A DNA stretch of 64,000 bases. Origin: Halorubrum sp. JWXQ-INN 858. GTDB taxonomy: Archaea > Halobacteriota > Halobacteria > Halobacteriales > Haloferacaceae. Below, piece by piece: positions 60,243-64,000 of this stretch; position 1 is the stretch's first letter; every line of letters starts with the position of its first letter. Position numbers and translations under genes: made by a program. The notes beneath the pieces were generated by a model. The model was not told where the DNA came from and made no database searches. It saw only the letters and a list, made by a program, of their open reading frames with translations. The stretch covers positions 432,976 through 496,975 of the forward strand of contig NZ_WUAX01000016.1 of the NCBI RefSeq assembly GCF_009806985.1, written 5' to 3'.

Positions 60243-61352
60243 ATGCTGCTCGTCCTCTGTGTCGATCTCGACGACGACCTCGGCCGCAAGGCCGGCGTGT
60301 CGACGCCGGTGATCGGCCGGGACGCGGTCGAGGCGGCCGCCGTCGCGCTCGCGACGGTCGACCCGGAGGACTCCGACACCAACGTCCTCTTTCAGGGGAT
60401 CAACACCCACGACGAGCTGGCCGCGGAAGGCGAAGCCGTCGAGGTCGCGGCCGTAACGGGGCTGGAGGGGTCGGACGTGAAGGCGAACCGCGCGGTCGGC
60501 GAGGAAGTCGATCGCGTGTTGGCGGAGCTGTCGACCGGCGAGGAGGTGTCGGCGATCGTGATCACCGACGGCGCACAGGACGAGTCGGTGCTGCCGGTGA
60601 TCCGCTCGCGCATGCCGATCGACGGCGTCCGCCGCGTCGTCGTCAGACAGGCACAGGACCTCGAGTCGCTCTACTACACCATCAAGCAGGTCCTCGCCGA
60701 CCCGGAGACCCGCGGCACGATCCTCGTCCCCCTCGGGGTGTTGCTCCTCATCTACCCGCTCGTCGTCGTCGCCAACCTCTTCGACGTCGCCGGCGCGGCC
60801 GTGCTCGGGATCATCTCCGGGCTCGTGGGGCTCTACTCGCTGTTCCGCGGGCTGGGATTGGAGGAGACGGTCGACGACGCCGCCGACGCGGTTCGGAACC
60901 TGCTGTACGCGGGTCGGGTGACGCTCATCACGTACGTCGTCGCGCTGGCGCTCGTCGTGGTCGGCGGCGTACAGGGCCTCGAAACCGTCGACGCCGCCCG
61001 CGACGTCCACGACGGGGTCATCCCCGCCGGCACGGCCGTCGCCGCGTTCGTCCACGGCTTCGTCCAGTGGCTCGCGGTCGCCGGCGTGACGTCGAGCCTC
61101 GGGCAGATCACCGACGAGTACATCGCGGGGCGGTTCCGCTGGCGCTACCTCAACGCGCCGTTCTACGTCGTCGCGATCGCGGTCGTGCTGTACGCGCTCT
61201 CGGGGTTCTTCCTGCCGCCCGCGCCCGGCGTGACGCCGCTGGAGTTGGGTGACCTCGCGATGGCGCTCGCGGCGGGGACGCTCATCGGCGTGTTGAGCAC
61301 GCTCACCTTCGCGATCGCCGAGTCACAGCTACCGTCCGCCGAGCCCGCGTGA
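60243..61352 (+). CDS. DUF373 membrane protein
   Basis: A 369-residue archaeal DUF373 protein. A cytoplasmic alpha/beta domain (LLVLCVDLDDDLGRKAGVSTPVIGRDAVEAAAVALA..., with FQGINTHDELAAEG and AIVITDGAQDESVLPVI) occupies residues 1-150, followed by six to seven membrane helices. The first domain resembles a DHH/receiver-like nucleotide fold. Universal in haloarchaea and many Euryarchaeota; function unknown. Confidence 0.85.
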   Translation: MLLVLCVDLDDDLGRKAGVSTPVIGRDAVEAAAVALATVDPEDSDTNVLFQGINTHDELAAEGEAVEVAAVTGLEGSDVKANRAVGEEVDRVLAELSTGEEVSAIVITDGAQDESVLPVIRSRMPIDGVRRVVVRQAQDLESLYYTIKQVLADPETRGTILVPLGVLLLIYPLVVVANLFDVAGAAVLGIISGLVGLYSLFRGLGLEETVDDAADAVRNLLYAGRVTLITYVVALALVVVGGVQGLETVDAARDVHDGVIPAGTAVAAFVHGFVQWLAVAGVTSSLGQITDEYIAGRFRWRYLNAPFYVVAIAVVLYALSGFFLPPAPGVTPLELGDLAMALAAGTLIGVLSTLTFAIAESQLPSAEPA

Positions 61353-61441
61353 GCGGTCGGCGGATCGGCGACGATCGAAAGATCGGTCGGCGGGTCGGCA
61401 GGTCGCCGGGTCGGAGGCACCACCGGAAGCGGTCGTCCCGC

Positions 61442-62419
61442 CTACCGCGGGACCCACTCGTCGCACGCGTCCATGTCGTCCATGAGCTCGTCGTACTGCT
61501 TACAGTACGGCCGGATCCCGTCGTCGGTCCGAACGTAGTCGAACCGCGCGCAGTTGCCACAGTACGAGTCCCCGGGGCCGTCCCGTGCGGACGCCGCTGC
61601 TCGGTCGTTCCCGCGCGACGGCCGGGACGCGGTCGACCCGGACGCGGGAGCGGTCTCCGGCGAGGAGGTGGTCGACGACGTGGTCGAACCGTCGGGCGGG
61701 GAGGTGGTCGACGACGTGGTCGAACCGTCGAGCGGCGAGGAGAGGTCCGCCGTCGTGCTGCCGCCGTCGCTCACGCTCGTCGACGAGGACGACGAGCCGC
61801 CGCCCGACGCGCGGTTCCGGTTCGTCTGCGTCTCGACTTCGCCGTCGGGCGTCCCGCCGAGCAGGCCGACGCCGCCGAGGCTCCCGAGCTGGTCGCGCTC
61901 GACCTCGATCACTTTCGTCTCGCCCTTGTGAGTGACCTCCATCGTGACGGTGCCGCCCGGGTCGTTCCGGGTCTTGAAGTTGGCGACGCCGACGAACAGA
62001 CACCAGAGCGTGGTCGCCGCGCCGAGGAAGTAGACGCCCGCGGTGGGGAGGGTGAGGTTCGTCAGCTCCGGACGCGGACCGCCAACCCACTGGTACGGGT
62101 ACGCGTGGGCGAACAGCGCCACGCCGAGCCCCATGATCGCCGCCCCGACGACCGCCGCCGCGCGGGTGTTTCGGTCGGCCGGAAGCACGGTCATGATGCC
62201 GAGCATGACGAGGGGGACCCCGAGCCCGCCGAGGACCCCGCCGTACCGCCGGGCCGCGCCCGACGAGAAGACGTCGCCCAACAGCACCTCCGCCGCCGTG
62301 AGGATCCCGGCGACGAGCAGGACCGTGCCGCCGACGAACAGCCCCACGCCGAGCGAGAGCCGGCGCGGGTCCACCTCGGAGCGCCCTCGACCCCCGTACG
62401 CCTCCGAGAGACTGGTCAT
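61442..62419 (-). CDS. Haloarchaeal four-TM protein with Ser/Thr linker and zinc-like motif
   Basis: A 325-residue protein: four membrane helices in residues 20-150, a cytoplasmic strand region (GTVTMEVTHKGETKVIEVERDQLG), a long Ser/Thr/Gly/Pro linker with a duplicated DGSTTSSTTS repeat encoded by a 33-bp tandem repeat near 61665-61735, and a C-terminal Cys motif (YCGNCARFDYV...YCKQYDELMDDMDACDEW) that could bind zinc. I do not know a function; it is a conserved haloarchaeal family. Confidence 0.75.
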   Translation of the reverse strand: MTSLSEAYGGRGRSEVDPRRLSLGVGLFVGGTVLLVAGILTAAEVLLGDVFSSGAARRYGGVLGGLGVPLVMLGIMTVLPADRNTRAAAVVGAAIMGLGVALFAHAYPYQWVGGPRPELTNLTLPTAGVYFLGAATTLWCLFVGVANFKTRNDPGGTVTMEVTHKGETKVIEVERDQLGSLGGVGLLGGTPDGEVETQTNRNRASGGGSSSSSTSVSDGGSTTADLSSPLDGSTTSSTTSPPDGSTTSSTTSSPETAPASGSTASRPSRGNDRAAASARDGPGDSYCGNCARFDYVRTDDGIRPYCKQYDELMDDMDACDEWVPR

Positions 62420-62521
62420 ACGCCGCCTACGAGGGCCTCCCTGAAAACAGTATGTCAGACGCTCGCGCGACGACCGGCCCGTATCGAAAACGTTACCGTC
62501 GATGCACCGGAATCGCGAGGT

Positions 62522-62806
62522 ATGAGCGACAACGAGGACGAGGAGGCCGAGCCCGCCGTCGAGCTCGGCGAGGGCCCCGACGTCGCCGGCGAGCCGATCG
62601 CCCGCGTCGCGTCCCGGCTCACGTGGCCCGCCAAGAACAGCGACGTGAGAGCGCAGGAAGGCGACGCCGTCGTGCGAACGCCCGACGGTCCGCGCGGCCT
62701 CGACGCGGTGCTCGACGAGTCGGGCGTCCCGCTGTTCGAGACCCGCGGCGAGTTCGTCGCGGCCGTCGAGGACGTCGTCGGCTCCGGCCCGGTCGCCGTC
62801 GAGTAG
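62522..62806 (+). CDS. Small haloarchaeal protein (DUF5789-like)
   Basis: A 94-residue acidic protein (VASRLTWPAKNSDVRAQEGDAVVRTPDGPRGLDAVLDESGVPLFETRGEFVAAVEDVVGSGPV), matching my recollection of the haloarchaeal DUF5789 family in its RTPDG...L..VLDE..... F.....F..AV pattern. It is a small soluble protein of unknown function, codirectional with the DUF302 gene 53 bases on. Confidence 0.7.
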   Translation: MSDNEDEEAEPAVELGEGPDVAGEPIARVASRLTWPAKNSDVRAQEGDAVVRTPDGPRGLDAVLDESGVPLFETRGEFVAAVEDVVGSGPVAVE

Positions 62807-62859
62807 CCCCGATCACCCCCGTCCACACCCTTTTGTTCGGCCGCGCCCCATTAGGAGCC

Positions 62860-63312
62860 ATGACGCTCCCGTTCGACCCCGACGCGCTCGACCCCGAGGA
62901 GTACGGCGAGAAACGAACCACCCTCTCGATGGGCCACGAGGAGGCGATCGAACGCGTCCGCGAGGTCTGTACCGACGTCGGCTTCGGCGTCCCCGTCGAG
63001 TTCTCGCCGAGCGAGCTCCTCAACGAGAAGGTCGACGCGGACCGGGACCCGTACTACGTCCTCGGTGCGTGCAACCCCGCCGTCGCCGACCGCGCGCTCG
63101 ACGCGACCGACGGCCGGATCGGCGCGCTGTTCCCGTGTAACATGGTGATCTGGGAGTCGGAGCCGGGCACCCAGGTCGTCTATCACCTCTCGATCATGAA
63201 GGTCGCGCGCCTGCTCGGGCTCGCCGTCGACGACGCGGCGCTGGACGAGGTCATCGACGACACCGGCGAGCTGGTGACCGAAGTGTACGACCGCCTCGAG
63301 GCGGCGGAGTAA
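62860..63312 (+). CDS. DUF302 family protein
   Basis: A 150-residue DUF302 protein. The conserved core is ERVREVCTDVGFGVPVEFSPSELLNEKVDADRDPYYVLGACNPAVADRALDATDGRIGALFPCNMVIWE, with the ligand-like YYVLGACNP and LFPCNMVI segments. DUF302 proteins are small dimeric proteins, some linked to heavy-metal or sulfur metabolism, but function is not established. GGAG lies a few bases before ATG 62860. Confidence 0.85.
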   Translation: MTLPFDPDALDPEEYGEKRTTLSMGHEEAIERVREVCTDVGFGVPVEFSPSELLNEKVDADRDPYYVLGACNPAVADRALDATDGRIGALFPCNMVIWESEPGTQVVYHLSIMKVARLLGLAVDDAALDEVIDDTGELVTEVYDRLEAAE

Positions 63313-63377
63313 CGCAAGCGGAAAACGGAGTACGCTAAGCGATCCGTGTACGCGTCGGAGGCGACGCGCCCCGCCGC

Positions 63378-64000
63378 TTAGTCGTCGCCCTCGACGACGG
63401 CGACGTCCTCTCCCTCACCCTCGCTCTCGGCCCGGTGGAGCTCCCCGGCGCGTTCGCGCTCGGAGAGGTACTCGTCGGCGTCGATCGCGGCCTGACAGCC
63501 CATTCCGGCGGCCGTTACCGCCTGCTGGTAGTGGAAGTCGACGACGTCGCCGGCCCCGAACAGCCCCTCGACGCCCGTCGCCGTCTGGTTCCCGCCGCGG
63601 CCCCCTTGCGTCCGGAGGTAGCCCTCGTCGTCGAGCTCGACGTCGACGCCCGTCAGGTAGCCCGTGTTCGGCGTGTGGCCGATCGCGTAGAACACCGCCC
63701 CGACGTCGAACTCGTACGTCTCGACCTCGTCGGCGGTCGCCGGGTCGTCGAGCTTGGCCGTCGGGTGCCCCTCCGGGTGTTCGACGAGCGTCACGCGGTC
63801 GATACCCCCTTCCGGCGTGCCGTGGATCTCGGTGAGCTCCGTGTTGAGGAGGAGTTCGATCTCGCCGGCCTCGACCTTCTCCTCGATCCGGTCGATCCAC
63901 ACGTCCTCGGCGCGGAACTCCTCGCGGCGGTGGGCGATGTAGACGGTGTCCGCGAACTTGGTGAGGAAGTTGGCCTCCTCCATCGCGGCGTCGCCGCCGC
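63378..64000 (-). CDS. trxB: Thioredoxin reductase, 5' end outside the window
   Basis: C-terminal two-thirds of a class II pyridine nucleotide-disulfide oxidoreductase. The visible part starts GGGDAAMEEANFLTKFADTVYIAHRREEFRAED (NADPH-binding motif and the RR that selects the 2' phosphate), continues with VGAVFYAIGHTPNT and ends with the FAD-binding GLFGAGDVVDFHYQQAVTAAGMGCQAAIDADEYL. The redox CxxC and N-terminal FAD domain lie beyond base 64000. The acidic tail EGEGEDVAVVEGDD is a haloarchaeal extension. Confidence 0.9.
   Translation of the reverse strand, partial: GGDAAMEEANFLTKFADTVYIAHRREEFRAEDVWIDRIEEKVEAGEIELLLNTELTEIHGTPEGGIDRVTLVEHPEGHPTAKLDDPATADEVETYEFDVGAVFYAIGHTPNTGYLTGVDVELDDEGYLRTQGGRGGNQTATGVEGLFGAGDVVDFHYQQAVTAAGMGCQAAIDADEYLSERERAGELHRAESEGEGEDVAVVEGDD

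Noticed and set aside
1..64000. CRISPR arrays, rRNA genes and complete tRNA genes
   Set aside because: Looked for regularly spaced 28-37-bp repeats and conserved RNA signatures; none seen apart from the incomplete tRNA-like segment at 23151.

Overview
The window comes from a halophilic archaeon (Haloarchaea, most likely Halorubrum or a close relative). The evidence is highly acidic proteins, a complete archaeal A-type ATP synthase operon, Bat-type and Tat-dependent haloarchaeal protein families, haloarchaeal type IV pilins and ISH-type transposons. Genus assignment is inference from style and gene content, not from a marker gene.

Layout. (1) 1-5,660: a plasmid- or virus-like replication/integration module with lower GC. 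It holds a PrimPol-type primase, two paralogous double winged-helix proteins, a tiny membrane protein, a PD-(D/E)XK nuclease, a coiled-coil protein, an iteron-rich 570-bp gap and a tyrosine integrase. (2) 5,661-8,756: a solitary HsdR-N-like nuclease and a decayed insertion sequence with a micro-inversion. (3) 8,765-18,301: an iron-sulfur / NrfD / ethylbenzene-dehydrogenase-like heme protein cluster with a Bat-type regulator, an Mrp Fe-S carrier and a divergent Tat ferredoxin gene split by an insertion sequence, which itself carries a nested 522-bp element encoding a ribbon-helix-helix protein. No molybdopterin catalytic subunit lies in the window. (4) 18,431-21,398: an RND/MMPL exporter and a small partner gene. 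(5) 21,570-26,580: a graveyard of mobile DNA (truncated IS66-type transposase fused to a truncated integrase, tRNA-like fragment, broken small membrane gene, AT-rich membrane gene) running into two type IV pilin cassettes with near-identical 5' ends and divergent heads. (6) 26,600-64,000: high-GC core chromosome.

Core region. It opens with a HTH/LAGLIDADG-like regulator divergent from the second pilin and a glycerophosphodiesterase lipoprotein. Next come a 7TM-sensor histidine kinase, an M28 peptidase, and a short-chain fatty acid permease plus methylmalonate-semialdehyde dehydrogenase divergent from an IclR regulator. An MFS transporter, a GAF histidine kinase, RNase R, a PUA protein, a redoxin/glutaredoxin pair and a CNNM/CorC protein follow. 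The ATP synthase operon atpHIKECFABD is next, with a MinD4-like ATPase divergent from it. The end holds an XRE-type regulator, TiaS, prephenate dehydratase, a radical SAM protein, DUF373 and small haloarchaeal families, and thioredoxin reductase cut by the window end.

How it fits together: the right half is conserved housekeeping and energy metabolism. The left 26 kb is an accessory zone where plasmid integration, nested transposition and pilin-cassette duplication have accumulated. The most unusual items are the pilin/regulator cassette array, the nested RHH element, the micro-inverted transposase and the Moco-less NrfD/heme module.
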